Counted from the stretch's first letter, positions 15,459 through 25,959 are shown. The stretch: 64,000 nt of DNA from Hymenobacter gelipurpurascens (GCF_900187375.1 NZ_FYEW01000001.1:682001-746000), one strand, 5' to 3'. The notes: generated from the sequence alone by a model not told the origin. Translations and numbers: made by a program.

Positions 15459-17192
15459 ATGCAAACGACCTCTGCTGTGCAGAATCAGCCAGCGCAGGCT
15501 GCCCAAGCCAGCCACCCGAAGGGCCTTTATGTGCTCTTTGCCACCGAAATGTGGGAGCGGTTCAGCTACTACGGCATGCGTGCCCTGCTCTCGCTGTATA
15601 TGCTCAAGGCTCTCCTTATGAACAAGGAGATGTCGTCGCTCATCTACGGCAACTATACCTCGCTCGTGTACCTGACGCCTCTGCTGGGCGGCTACATGGC
15701 CGACCGCTATTGGGGCAACCGCCGCTCTATTCTGGTAGGTGGCCTACTGATGGCTGCAGGCCAGTTTGCCTTGTTTTTCTCGGCTTCTATGTACGCCACC
15801 GGGCAAACCTCGGTGCCTTCGGCGCAGCTCTTGCTATTCTTTCTGGGCTTGGGCTGCTTGATTTTTGGCAACGGTTTCTTCAAGCCGAATATCTCCTCAA
15901 TGGTAGGTTCGCTCTACCCTAAAGGTGATTCTCGCATTGATGCAGCCTACACCATTTTCTACATGGGCATCAACCTGGGCGCATTTTTCTCGCCTCTGGT
16001 GTGCGGTACGCTCGGTGATACCGGCAATCCCGCCGACTTTAAGTGGGGCTTCCTGGCCGCCGGTATTGGTATGTTGGTAGGTAGCCTGACCTTCGAGTTG
16101 CTCAAGAATAAATATGTGGTTACGGCCGAAGGTGCCCCGCTGGGTGCCAAGCCTGAGCGCACCGTAGAGCACTCCCCCGTAGTGCCCGTGCAAACTGACG
16201 GCCCTGTTCGGGCTGAAACGATTGCGCAGCCCACCAAGAGCTTCGCGAGCAAGTTGCCCATGCTCATCGGCCTGTTTGTGGTGGTGTACGCCGCTATTGC
16301 CTGGCTCATGGACCGCGACTGGATTGGCGCCCTGGTGTTCTCCGCCATGATTGTGGCCCCTGTTACTATCCTTACCGACCCGTCGCTCACGGCCCGCGAA
16401 AAGCAGAAAATCTACGTTATTTTCATTCTCAGCTTCTTCGTAATCTTCTTCTGGGGTGCCTTCGAGCAGGCCGGCGCTTCGCTCACCTTCTTCGCTGATG
16501 AGCAAACCGACCGTACGTTAGGCTCCTATGTAGTGCCTGCTTCCTACTTCCAGTCGGCCAATGCGTTGTTTATCATCGTGTTTGCGCCAGTATTCGCCGT
16601 TCTCTGGACCTGGATGGGCAAAAGAGGCACAGAGCCTTCTTCGCCCCTGAAAATGGCCCTTAGCCTTATGCTGATGGCTGTAGGCTACCTCATCATTGCT
16701 TTCGGCGTGAAGGGTGTTGATGCTTCTACCAAAGTGAGCATGTTCTGGCTCATCACCATGTACCTGATGCACACTTTCGCGGAGCTATGCTTATCGCCTA
16801 TTGGCTTGGCGCTGGTAAACAAGCTGGCCCCAGCTCGTTTTGCTTCGCTGCTGATGGCTGTATGGTTCCTGGCAACTGCCGCCGGCAACAAGCTGGCCGG
16901 TGTGCTATCCGGCCTGTATCCTCCCGGTCCCGGCGAGTTTGCCAAGGCCGCCAAGGAAGGCATCAACCTCCCCGCCATCCTGAACGGCACCACCCAAACT
17001 ACCGCCGACATTACGGCCAAACTGAGTGGCCTAGAGCTGACCTCGCACTGGCCTACGTTCCTAGGCTTCCAAATCACGAGCCTCTACGACTTCTTCATGA
17101 TTTTCGTAGGCCTGTCAGCTGTAGCTTCAGTTATCCTGTTCCTGATCTACAAGCGCCTTTACACCATGATGGAAGAGCCCGTAACGGCTTAG
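15459..17192 (+). CDS. POT/PTR2 family proton-dependent oligopeptide transporter
   Basis: 577 residues from MQTTSAVQNQPAQ. The family signature appears as LFATEMWERFSYYGMRALLSLY (about 22-43), GGYMADRYWGNRRSILVGG (about 77-95) and FKPNISSMVGSLY... FYMGINLGAFFSPLVCGTLGD (about 140-190). WERFSYYG carries the ExxER-like proton/peptide-coupling helix of POT proteins. Many membrane helices follow, with a long insert of about 60 residues between helices 6 and 7 (GLVVTAEGAPLG... region) as in the bacterial subfamily. It imports di- and tripeptides across the inner membrane. ATG at 15459 is preferred over 15411 because the family N-terminus starts shortly before the first helix. Confidence 0.94.
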   Translation: MQTTSAVQNQPAQAAQASHPKGLYVLFATEMWERFSYYGMRALLSLYMLKALLMNKEMSSLIYGNYTSLVYLTPLLGGYMADRYWGNRRSILVGGLLMAAGQFALFFSASMYATGQTSVPSAQLLLFFLGLGCLIFGNGFFKPNISSMVGSLYPKGDSRIDAAYTIFYMGINLGAFFSPLVCGTLGDTGNPADFKWGFLAAGIGMLVGSLTFELLKNKYVVTAEGAPLGAKPERTVEHSPVVPVQTDGPVRAETIAQPTKSFASKLPMLIGLFVVVYAAIAWLMDRDWIGALVFSAMIVAPVTILTDPSLTAREKQKIYVIFILSFFVIFFWGAFEQAGASLTFFADEQTDRTLGSYVVPASYFQSANALFIIVFAPVFAVLWTWMGKRGTEPSSPLKMALSLMLMAVGYLIIAFGVKGVDASTKVSMFWLITMYLMHTFAELCLSPIGLALVNKLAPARFASLLMAVWFLATAAGNKLAGVLSGLYPPGPGEFAKAAKEGINLPAILNGTTQTTADITAKLSGLELTSHWPTFLGFQITSLYDFFMIFVGLSAVASVILFLIYKRLYTMMEEPVTA

Positions 17193-17211
17193 ATCCACCA
17201 TTCTATTATTG

Positions 17212-17248
17212 AAAAGCCCCCGGCTGCTACTGCGGTCGGGGGCTTTTT
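17212..17248 (+). terminator. Terminator of the POT transporter gene
   Basis: AAAAGCCCCCG and CGGGGGCTTTTT form an 11-bp stem 20 bases after the stop codon. Confidence 0.85.
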
Positions 17249-17287
17249 CGTGTAATGAGGAAGCGAGAACGAATGGTATGAGAGATT

Positions 17288-17520
17288 CTGTCATGCTGAG
17301 CTTGTGCAGCAATTAAGGCAGTTCTTCGCTTCGTTGCCAGGTTGTAGAGACGCAATAGTTGGAGTCTCGTCGTTGAACGACTGGCCTAGAACCGCCATCT
17401 AAGTTTAGTCATCTAAACAAAGCCAGCAACGACGAGACTCCAACTATTGCGTCTCTACAGCACACGTCAGCACACCAGAGTGGCCTACTGCGACCTTAGG
17501 TTCGACTGCGCTCAGCATAG
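17288..17520. repeat. Composite intergenic repeat with outer GTCATGCTGAGC arms
   Basis: GTCATGCTGAGC at 17290-17301 is mirrored by GCTCAGCAT at 17510-17518, enclosing the long inverted repeat at 17343-17459. The outer words resemble those of widespread intergenic repeats in Bacteroidota. No coding frame crosses the region. Confidence 0.55.
17343..17459. repeat. Perfect 33-bp inverted repeat
   Basis: 17343-17375 is the exact reverse complement of 17427-17459 (arm begins TGTAGAGACGCAATAGTTGG). The 51-base centre contains GGCCTAG and a smaller palindrome TTTAG...CTAAA. This looks like a nonautonomous palindromic mobile element. Confidence 0.85.
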
Positions 17521-17598
17521 TAATTATTGTTACAACGTCAGCACACAAGATGCTTCAGCGCTGTCTCATTATGACAAGCCTCACCTGGCCTAGACAAC

Positions 17599-17634
17599 AA
17601 AAAGCCCCGCCGGACGAATCCCAGCGGGGCTTTT
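17599..17634 (-). terminator. Terminator of groES-groEL
   Basis: AAAAAGCCCCGC and GCGGGGCTTTT form a strong stem located 38 bases after the groEL stop codon on the minus strand. Confidence 0.85.
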
Positions 17635-17671
17635 ATTAGTCTAGGCCAGTAGTGGCGCCAGACGGCTGATC

Positions 17672-19336
<1,665 letters not shown>

Positions 19337-19357
19337 TCAGAGAGAGGGGAAGGAGGC

Positions 19358-19648
19358 CTACAGTACGGCGAAGATGTCCGACTCCTTCATGATGAGGTAG
19401 TCCTGACCATCTACCGTAATTTCAGTACCTGCGTACTTACCATACAGCACTTGGTCGCCGGCTTTCACCTGCGGCTTGATGGTGGTACCGTTGTCGGCCA
19501 CTTTGCCTTCACCTACGGCTACTACTTCGCCACGCTGGGGTTTTTCCTTGGCCGTGTCGGGGATGATGATGCCCGATTTGGTTTTCTCCTCGGCGGCGGC
19601 CGGCGCGATGATAACGCGGTCAGCCAGCGGTTTGATGCTAAGCGACAT
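19358..19648 (-). CDS. groES: Co-chaperonin GroES (Hsp10)
   Basis: 96 residues, [48 protein letters not shown]..., the complete Hsp10 fold with the mobile loop ([14 protein letters not shown], about 20-33) that binds GroEL. It caps the GroEL chamber. First gene of the groES-groEL operon. No CIRCE element is visible upstream; instead a sigma-54-like site is seen at 19701-19717. Confidence 0.98.
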   Translation of the reverse strand: MSLSIKPLADRVIIAPAAAEEKTKSGIIIPDTAKEKPQRGEVVAVGEGKVADNGTTIKPQVKAGDQVLYGKYAGTEITVDGQDYLIMKESDIFAVL

Positions 19649-19700
19649 ATTGTACGTTTTGGTTGAAAGGTTTACTTGTACTAAGAGGGTGACGTCCGTT

Positions 19701-19717
19701 CCGCACTTCCTGTGCCA
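19701..19717 (-). promoter_or_regulatory. Candidate sigma-54 promoter for groES-groEL
   Basis: The minus strand reads TGGCACAGGAAGTGCGG: a perfect -24 half (TGGCAC), five bases, then GTGC where TTGC is the consensus, with the essential GG and GC at the right distance. It lies 53 bases before the groES start. A sigma-54 activator gene is present at 22561-24006. A single sequence match of this kind can arise by chance. Confidence 0.35.
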
Positions 19718-19875
19718 GCCTACTGAAACCTGACAGAATAGACACTTTCAGGAACTTTTCGGTCAGGATTTCCTCCAGAGCCTGTCAGAGATGTCAGACT
19801 ACAGGCCTATATCACTGAAAACAGGCAGCGGCCCGCTTTACGCCCCCTACGCCGTAGAGTTAGAAAATGACAAAA

Positions 19876-19907
19876 AAATGGTGGCCCCTAGGAAGGAGCC
19901 ACCATAA
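19876..19907 (-). terminator. Terminator of secG
   Basis: ATGGTGGC...GCCACCAT stem, followed on the minus strand by TTTTTTTG, 25 bases after the secG stop codon. Confidence 0.8.
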
Positions 19908-19931
19908 AATCTGAAGCAAGAAAACTCTAGA

Positions 19932-20345
19932 TTAGTTGGCCGGAGCCGTGGCAGGCTGCTGAACGGGAGCCGTGGCCGGAGCCGACTGAGGAGCAGCAGG
20001 ACCAGGAGCAGCAGCGCCCGGGGCACCGGGAGTAGCTGGGCCAGAAGGAGCCGGCGTAGCCGGAATACGAGTTTCCAGCGCTTTCTGCTGGTTTATGCTG
20101 CGAACCTGACCGCTTTGGTTGCCACCAATTACGTGAGTACCGAGGCTCAGTACAATTAGGGCAATGGCGAGGCCCCAGGTGAGGCGCTCCAGCAGGTCGC
20201 CGGTACGCTTAACGCCCATCAGCTGTGCGGCACCACCTGCGCCAAACTGGCTGGAAATTCCGCCGCCTTTGGGGTTCTGGGCCAATACGACTAGGCCTAG
20301 CAACAGGCAAACAAAAAGAATCAGGACAATAAGAGCGGTGTACAT
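19932..20345 (-). CDS. secG: Preprotein translocase subunit SecG
   Basis: 137 residues with two membrane helices: MYTALIVLILFVCLLLGLVVLAQ and RLTWGLAIALIVLSLGTHVI. Between them NPKGGGISSQFGAGGAAQLMGVKRTGDLLE is the conserved cytoplasmic loop of SecG. The C-terminus is a long Ala/Pro/Gly tail, common in Bacteroidota SecG. It stimulates the SecYEG protein channel. Its ATG follows directly on the TAG stop of the gene upstream (TAG-ATG), so the two are probably translationally coupled. Confidence 0.93.
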   Translation of the reverse strand: MYTALIVLILFVCLLLGLVVLAQNPKGGGISSQFGAGGAAQLMGVKRTGDLLERLTWGLAIALIVLSLGTHVIGGNQSGQVRSINQQKALETRIPATPAPSGPATPGAPGAAAPGPAAPQSAPATAPVQQPATAPAN

Positions 20346-21902
20346 CTACGCTGAAGGTTGTTTCAGTTGTTGAATTTGATCGGCAAAGTACGCCTTTTTT
20401 TCTGGCTGGCGCGTCATCAGACGCTCATATATTTCAATGGCTTTGTCGATTTTGCCCTGTTTGACCATGATTTTGGCCAGGCTCTCCGACGCCAAAGCCG
20501 GCGCCGCCTGAATGCTGCGCACCGATAAATCGGCCTGCTCTTCTACTGGCTTGGCATCCACGGCAGCCGTCTTTATCCGGGGCTTGGTCTTTAGGAACCG
20601 GTTGATAAGGTCCAGGGAAGAAGTGCTGAGCTTCGGACGGTGCGCCGCAATATGGGCCAGCAGAAGGGCGTCGGGCTCGAAGAAAGCATCCAGCGGCAGA
20701 TCCAGCGTAAAGCCATCGTGCGGCTGGAGGTCGTAGCCTAGCCGGCTGCTGGCTCCGAGCGCATAGCCCAGATCTTCATCGGCATGGAAGGCAGGAGCGG
20801 TACGCTGGAGTATACCCGACAGGATGGGTTCCTCCGCTACTTCTTCCTCCAGGTCTGGCAGTAGGTAGCTAGATGGCTCCGGCAGAGCAGGCTCCACCAA
20901 GTCAAACTCAAACCGCGAGATACCAGCCTCTGCCGGTGGCCGGATGGGAGGCGCGGTAGCCGGTAGCAAGTCGTTTACCTCCGTTTCATTGTCCAATACC
21001 GCACTTAGCGTATTGCTTTCAGTAGTAAGAGGAGCTACTTCTTGCTCTGGGCCAGTATTGGATATATGCTCGCCAGAATCTTCTTCCGCAACTGAAGCTG
21101 AAGTTTCATCTACAGTAGGAATCTCGTGAGTAGGTTCTACCGCAACCTCAGCAATTTTCGTTGGTTGCTCAATCTCCTCAATAGATACCGGAGCAACTTC
21201 TGCCGTTGTGGCTACTTTTTCTGGTTCCGTAAATGCCGTTAGTTCAGCCTCTGGCGTTTCGGTAGACTCAGCACGTTCTCCTGTAGTTACTTGAACATCA
21301 TTAAGTTGTGTCTCTAGGCCAGGTGTGGGTACTGACTCAGCGACAGCCTCTGAGACCAAAGCACCATCCTGGTCAGCTTCCAAAACTATAAAGGGAGCTT
21401 CGGCAGTTGACGGGGATTCTTCCGCGAAATCACCTGCTAGAGTAGAAGCCGAATTGGTTGAGTTTTCGAACGCCGTTTCGGCCTTTTCTTCAGCCTCCTC
21501 TACAGTACTCGTCGCTGCTGCCAACTCTGAACTATTGGCAATGGTCTCGTCTTCAATGAATAGCGCAGAGACGGTGCTGTCGGCTTCCGCTGTCGGTGCT
21601 TCATCGGCTGCTGGGGCGGCCGGAACAATGGCTAGGCCAGGCTCAGCTACAGTAGCTGCAGCCACGGGAGCAGGTTGCTCCAATAAGTGGCGCAGCAGGT
21701 CGCGGTTGGCGGCATAGGTGGCAGCACGGCGCAGGCGCTGGCTGGCCAGCATGCTGCCGCGGTCGTGGGCCGTTTTTGCCAGTAGGATGTGGGCCGTCTG
21801 GCAATAGGGGAAGGCGGCCGCCAACTGTTCCAGCTCCCGAATTTCGGCGTCCGAAATCTCGCTCACATGGTCCAGAATATGAAGAAGCGACGCGCGGGTC
21901 AT
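20346..21902 (-). CDS. Helical-repeat protein with long acidic low-complexity insert
   Basis: 518 residues from MTRASLLHILDHVSEISDAEIRELEQLAAAFPYCQTAHILLAKTAHDRGSM. The N-terminal 80 residues are helical and TPR-like. Residues about 85-370 are low complexity, rich in Ala, Glu, Thr, Val and Ser, with a strongly negative charge. The C-terminal 60 residues (LASESLAKIMVKQGKIDKAIEIYERLMTRQPEKKAYFADQIQQL) are a clear TPR-type helix pair. This layout is typical of conserved Bacteroidota hypothetical proteins encoded just before secG. A scaffold role is only a guess. The frame continues to 21971, but MTRASL is the likely start. Confidence 0.75.
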   Translation of the reverse strand: MTRASLLHILDHVSEISDAEIRELEQLAAAFPYCQTAHILLAKTAHDRGSMLASQRLRRAATYAANRDLLRHLLEQPAPVAAATVAEPGLAIVPAAPAADEAPTAEADSTVSALFIEDETIANSSELAAATSTVEEAEEKAETAFENSTNSASTLAGDFAEESPSTAEAPFIVLEADQDGALVSEAVAESVPTPGLETQLNDVQVTTGERAESTETPEAELTAFTEPEKVATTAEVAPVSIEEIEQPTKIAEVAVEPTHEIPTVDETSASVAEEDSGEHISNTGPEQEVAPLTTESNTLSAVLDNETEVNDLLPATAPPIRPPAEAGISRFEFDLVEPALPEPSSYLLPDLEEEVAEEPILSGILQRTAPAFHADEDLGYALGASSRLGYDLQPHDGFTLDLPLDAFFEPDALLLAHIAAHRPKLSTSSLDLINRFLKTKPRIKTAAVDAKPVEEQADLSVRSIQAAPALASESLAKIMVKQGKIDKAIEIYERLMTRQPEKKAYFADQIQQLKQPSA

Positions 21903-22037
21903 GCAATACGGAGCTAAATAGGTGACAAAGCTGCTAGGCCAATCAGCTGCATGTTGCGGCAAACAAGCCAACAGCTACAGAATGCGGACTGGCCTAGGGG
22001 CGGCAAAAGTGCATCAATTTATTCAGAGAACCGCTAT

Positions 22038-22580
22038 TTACCAGTTCGCCACCGACTTATTAAACGTATCGGTAATGATGTTGCGAAAAACCTCACGCAG
22101 GGCCGCTGGATCATTATTAATGCTGGAAATATCCCGACTGGCCGGAAAGTCGCGGGTGCTTTGGAAGGTCTGCTCAAAGTCCTGCTTGGGGTCTTTAGTA
22201 TTCGTGTACTTCACCCGCACCTGAATGGTTAGGCGGTTGACACCGGCAATGTCCTGGTTGTTCTGCTGTTGAATAGCTGCGGGCGCAAAATCAAACGCAA
22301 TGATCTGGCCCTCAAACTGTAAATCGCCGTCGCGGGCCTGTTGTTTGAGCGTAGTGTTGCGCTGGAAATAGTCCTTGAAATCTTCCGTAAAGCGCTGGGC
22401 CAAAAACGACGGGCCGTTATTGGCGTTGTTCTGGAAGGTGGAGATGGAAATCGTTTGTATTTCCGGCGAAATATTGGTGCCGCTAAAGGAGTACACGCTG
22501 CAGCCACTCAATGACAGCAGAAGCAGAAAGCAGGCAACCAGCCAGGAGGGAAGCCCGGCGTTACGCTTGTTCGAGGTCAT
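22038..22580 (-). CDS. lptE: LptE-family LPS-assembly lipoprotein
   Basis: 180 residues from the ATG at 22580. A lipoprotein signal (LVACFLLLLSLSGC, cysteine at about 27) is followed by SVYSFSGTNISPEIQTISISTFQNNA, the pattern of Bacteroidota LptE-like proteins, which plug the LptD barrel and help place LPS in the outer membrane. The remaining sequence alternates strands and helices as expected (LTIQVRVKYTNTKDPKQDFEQTFQSTRDF). Its first 20 bases overlap the end of the sigma-54 activator gene, so the two are coupled. lptD is not in the window. Confidence 0.85.
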   Translation of the reverse strand: MTSNKRNAGLPSWLVACFLLLLSLSGCSVYSFSGTNISPEIQTISISTFQNNANNGPSFLAQRFTEDFKDYFQRNTTLKQQARDGDLQFEGQIIAFDFAPAAIQQQNNQDIAGVNRLTIQVRVKYTNTKDPKQDFEQTFQSTRDFPASRDISSINNDPAALREVFRNIITDTFNKSVANW

Positions 22581-23892
22581 ATTGCTTGAGTTTGCGGTAG
22601 AGCGTGCGCTCCGAAATGCCCAAGTCATGGGCGGCATACTTGCGCTTGTTGTGATGCTTTTTCAGCGCCTTGATAATCATCTCCTTCTCTTTGGCCTCCA
22701 GAGAAAGAGTTTCTTCTTCAGTTTCGTGGGTGATGTCCTCTACGCGGTGTGCATCATCCTCATAATCAGCCGCGTCTTCCACGTCCAAGTCGCGGGAGTT
22801 GAGAATATACTCGCTCGAAGAGCCATCCGGCGAAGGCTGCCGAAGTGGCCTAGCCGCTTGCCCATTTTCATAGGGGGCCACGCTTAGGTTATTGAACAGA
22901 TGGCTGTTCTGGCGCAGCAGCTCCTGAGTTTCGTGGGGGCGCTGACCTGTGGCCATATCCAGCACCAGCTTCTTCAGGTCCGTCATGTCACGGCGCATAT
23001 CGAAGAGCACTTTGTACAGCAAGTCGCGCTCGGAGTAGGTGTTGCCGGCGCCATCGGTGGCGCTGCCGGCGGCGTGCACCAGCATGGGCAGGCGGCTGCT
23101 CTGGTCGGCGGGCAGGTACTGCCGTAGGCGGCGCGCGTCTACCTCGCGGTCCGTTTCCAGCACTGACATCTGCTCGGCCACGTTCTTGAGTTGGCGGATA
23201 TTGCCGGGGAACCGGAAGCGCTGCAATTCCTGCACTGCTTCGGGCGTCAGCGACACCGGCTTTACCCGATAACGGTCGGCAAAATCCGTCGCGAACTTTC
23301 TAAACAGTAAGTAGATGTCATCGTCTCGTTCACGTAACGGTGGAACTGTGATGGGCACCGTGTTGAGGCGGTAATATAGGTCTTCGCGGAAGCGGCCTTC
23401 ACGCACGGCATCCAGCAGATTTACGTTGGTAGCGGCTACTACGCGTACGTCGGTCTTCTGCACTTTAGAAGAACCTACCCGGATAAACTCGCCGTTTTCC
23501 AGCACGCGGAGCAGGCGGGCCTGGGTGCCGAGCGGCATCTCGCCAATCTCATCCAGGAAAATGGTGCCGCCGTTGGTCACTTCGAAGTAACCCTTGCGGG
23601 CTTCCTGGGCACCAGTAAACGAACCTTTCTCGTGACCGAACAGCTCCGAGTCGATGGTGCCTTCCGGAATGGCGCCGCAGTTGATGGCAATGAACTGGCC
23701 GTGCTTGCGCGGCGAAAGCGCATGAATGATCTTGGAAAACGACTCCTTGCCGGAGCCACTCTCGCCGGTGATAAGCACCGTCATGTCGGTAGGCGCCACC
23801 TGGGCCGCTACCTGAATGGCGTAATTCAGCGACGGTGCATTGCCAATGATGCCAAAGCGCTGCTTGATAGATTGTATTTCGGAAGGAGTCAA
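22561..23892 (-). CDS. Sigma-54-dependent transcriptional activator (AAA+ and Fis HTH)
   Basis: The AAA+ domain is complete: Walker A GESGSGKES, the sigma-54 contact loop written GSFTGA (normally GAFTGA, a known variant), Walker B TIFLDEIGEMPL, and the R-finger region VREGRFREDLYYRLNTVPI. A linker of about 120 residues leads to a C-terminal Fis-type helix-turn-helix (KHHNKRKYAAHDLGISERTLYRKLKQYD). No N-terminal receiver or GAF domain exists, so control must come from outside or from expression. The only in-frame ATG is at 24006; that start overlaps the next ORF and adds about 38 atypical residues, so a TTG at 23892 (MTPSEIQSIKQRFG) is my choice. Targets unknown; the groES site is a candidate. 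Confidence 0.85.
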   Translation of the reverse strand: MTPSEIQSIKQRFGIIGNAPSLNYAIQVAAQVAPTDMTVLITGESGSGKESFSKIIHALSPRKHGQFIAINCGAIPEGTIDSELFGHEKGSFTGAQEARKGYFEVTNGGTIFLDEIGEMPLGTQARLLRVLENGEFIRVGSSKVQKTDVRVVAATNVNLLDAVREGRFREDLYYRLNTVPITVPPLRERDDDIYLLFRKFATDFADRYRVKPVSLTPEAVQELQRFRFPGNIRQLKNVAEQMSVLETDREVDARRLRQYLPADQSSRLPMLVHAAGSATDGAGNTYSERDLLYKVLFDMRRDMTDLKKLVLDMATGQRPHETQELLRQNSHLFNNLSVAPYENGQAARPLRQPSPDGSSSEYILNSRDLDVEDAADYEDDAHRVEDITHETEEETLSLEAKEKEMIIKALKKHHNKRKYAAHDLGISERTLYRKLKQYDLEQA

Positions 23893-23966
23893 GGTCGGTA
23901 GTGGATTTTCGTGTGGAAGACGAAAAGCAGCGGAAAATATTTTACTCGTCAGGCAAAACAGGTAAT

Positions 23967-24269
23967 CTAAACCCAATTGCTGCGCTGCAAAACAGAGCCG
24001 GGCCAAGCGTCGAGGGTGGCACAGAAGAGGCGGTGGTGCTCCGCTGACCCCGTTATATGGAGGTCAAACTCTTCGGGAAGCCAGTGGTCGGTATATCCAG
24101 TAATTCGTAAAGGGCCTGACGGAGTTTCCTGATCGAAGAAAGAATAAACTGTTACTCCGGCTGGGTTTATGAGTCCTTCTTCCCACGAAAGCACAATTCC
24201 TAACGCCTTTTCCAGATCAAGTAGTAGCTGTGAGAAGTGGCCACTGAATACGATGATGCAAGTAGCCAT
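23967..24269 (-). CDS. Small hypothetical protein between miaB and the sigma-54 activator
   Basis: 100 residues, MATCIIVFSGHFSQLLLDLEKALGI..., with alternating hydrophobic and polar segments and aromatic residues spread as in a small alpha/beta protein (VTVYSFFDQETPSGPLRITGYTDHWLPEEFDLHITG). No family recognised. It lies 21 bases after miaB and in line with the minus-strand run. It could be a real gene or a chance frame; amino acid use favours real. Confidence 0.5.
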   Translation of the reverse strand: MATCIIVFSGHFSQLLLDLEKALGIVLSWEEGLINPAGVTVYSFFDQETPSGPLRITGYTDHWLPEEFDLHITGSAEHHRLFCATLDAWPGSVLQRSNWV

Positions 24270-24290
24270 TCCTGCGCTCTAGCCGGGCTG

Positions 24291-25754
24291 TTACTCTACG
24301 GCGTCGCCGAGCAACGAGCCGCCGGTGCCTGTGTGCACAAACACGTTCACGTAGTCGCCCTTTTTGTAGTGCTTTTTGGGGAAGATGACGACCTGGTTCT
24401 GGCTATTGCGGCCGCTGAGGTGCTCAGCGCTGCGCTTAGAGAAATTCTCGACCAAAACCTGGTGCACCTTGCCCACCGCTAGCTGATTGCGGGCCGCGCT
24501 GCTTTTCTGCTGTAAATCAATGATTTCCTGCAGGCGGCGCTTCTTTACGTCCAGCGGAATATCGTCTTCCAGCTTGCGCGCAGCCAGCGTACCGGGACGC
24601 TCCGAGTAGAAGAACATGTAGGCCATATCATACTGTACCCAGTCGATAAGACTAAGCGTATCCTGGTGTTCTTCCTCGGTTTCGGAGCAGAAGCCCGCAA
24701 TCATGTCGGTGCTAATGGCGCACCCGGGGCCGAGGATGCGACGGATAGCTTGCACACGCTCCTCGTACCAAGGGCGGTCGTAGGTGCGGTTCATCAGCTT
24801 GAGTACCCGCGAGTTACCGCTTTGGGCAGGCAGATGGATGTACTTGCAGATATTGTCGTAGCGCGCCATGGTGTGGAGCACTTCATCGGTGATGTCCTTG
24901 GGGTGCGAGGTAGAGAAGCGTACCCGCAGCTCCGGGCTCACGAGGGCTACGCTTTCCAAGAGCTGGGCAAAGTTAACTTGCTCCAGGCCATCTTCTGAAG
25001 CCCACTTATAAGAGTCGACGTTCTGGCCTAGGAGCGTGACTTCCTTGTAGCCCTGGGCCACCAGGTCGCGGGCTTCCTGCACAATGCTGTGGGCGTCGCG
25101 GCTGCGCTCCCGGCCGCGGGTGAAGGGCACCACGCAGAAAGAGCACATGTTGTCGCAGCCGCGCATGATGCTGATAAAGGCCGTAATACCGTTCGAGTTC
25201 AGGCGCACCGGCGTGATGTCGGCGTATGTTTCCTCGCGGCTCAGCAGCACGTTTACGGCTTTTTGGCCGCTGTCAACCTGCTGAATCAGTTGGGGAAGGT
25301 CGCGGTAAGCATCGGGGCCAACCACTAAGTCTACCAGCTTTTCTTCTTCCAGAAACTTGCTTTTCAGGCGCTCCGCCATGCAGCCCAGCACCCCTACCAG
25401 TAGGCCAGGGTTGCGCTTCTTGTGGCTGTTGATCTGCGACAAGCGCATGCGCACGGTCTGCTCGGCCTTTTCCCGAATGGAGCAGGTGTTAAGTAGCACC
25501 AGGTCAGCATCTTCCAGTTGTTCCGTCGTATCGAAGCCCTGCTCGAAGAGGATGCTTGACACGATTTCAGAGTCGGAGAAATTCATCTGACAGCCGTAGC
25601 TTTCAATATAGAGCTTGCGCTTGCGGCCGGTTTCGGTGGCCGGGCTCACGCGCACTTCACCCGAAGGCGTCTGCTCATGTGTGGTAGCTTCCACCGAAGG
25701 AGTAGGTATAGTAGCGGTATCGAGAAAATCGAGGGTAATCAGCGGTTGGGACAT
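24291..25754 (-). CDS. miaB: tRNA-2-methylthio-N6-dimethylallyladenosine synthase
   Basis: 487 residues from [14 protein letters not shown]. Three domains are seen: the N-terminal methylthiotransferase domain with cysteines in [18 protein letters not shown] and LGCMAERL that bind the auxiliary cluster; the radical-SAM domain with CDNMCSFC (CxxxCxxC); and a C-terminal TRAM domain ([40 protein letters not shown]). It adds a methylthio group to i6A37 of tRNAs that read codons starting with U. MiaE, which acts on its product, is at 36267-36875. A -7 box at 25798-25805 lies 43 bases upstream of this start; an alternative in-frame TTG exists at 25790. Confidence 0.97.
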   Translation of the reverse strand: MSQPLITLDFLDTATIPTPSVEATTHEQTPSGEVRVSPATETGRKRKLYIESYGCQMNFSDSEIVSSILFEQGFDTTEQLEDADLVLLNTCSIREKAEQTVRMRLSQINSHKKRNPGLLVGVLGCMAERLKSKFLEEEKLVDLVVGPDAYRDLPQLIQQVDSGQKAVNVLLSREETYADITPVRLNSNGITAFISIMRGCDNMCSFCVVPFTRGRERSRDAHSIVQEARDLVAQGYKEVTLLGQNVDSYKWASEDGLEQVNFAQLLESVALVSPELRVRFSTSHPKDITDEVLHTMARYDNICKYIHLPAQSGNSRVLKLMNRTYDRPWYEERVQAIRRILGPGCAISTDMIAGFCSETEEEHQDTLSLIDWVQYDMAYMFFYSERPGTLAARKLEDDIPLDVKKRRLQEIIDLQQKSSAARNQLAVGKVHQVLVENFSKRSAEHLSGRNSQNQVVIFPKKHYKKGDYVNVFVHTGTGGSLLGDAVE

Positions 25755-25797
25755 AGGAAAGGCGTCGCAGGCGTCAGCTTCACGGTTCAAAGAGGGG

Positions 25798-25805
25798 CAA
25801 AGGTA
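25798..25805 (-). promoter_or_regulatory. -7 box for miaB
   Basis: Minus-strand TACCTTTG, 43 bases before the miaB ATG, the same box and distance as for accA. Confidence 0.6.
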
Positions 25806-25855
25806 ACCCTTTTAGGCCGAAAATGACAGAATGGCAGGTAGGGGAAGGTGAAATT

Positions 25856-25958
25856 GTGAAGTGGTGAAAGGGTGAGTTGGACGTGCTGCTTGCGCGAAAT
25901 GCACAAGTGGTCTGGTCTAGGCCAGTCGAACGTCCAACTCACCCTTTCACTACTTCAC
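25856..25958. repeat. 29-bp inverted repeat element
   Basis: 25856-25884 and the reverse complement of 25930-25958 match at 28 of 29 positions (arm GTGAAGTGGTGAAAGGGTGA...). The 45-base centre contains CTAGGCC. It sits between converging or tandem gene ends and upstream of miaB's promoter, overlapping no gene. Confidence 0.8.
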
Positions 25959-25959
25959 C

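Noticed and set aside
19649..19931. CIRCE element upstream of groES
   Set aside because: The TTAGCACTC-N9-GAGTGCTAA pattern is not present on either strand.
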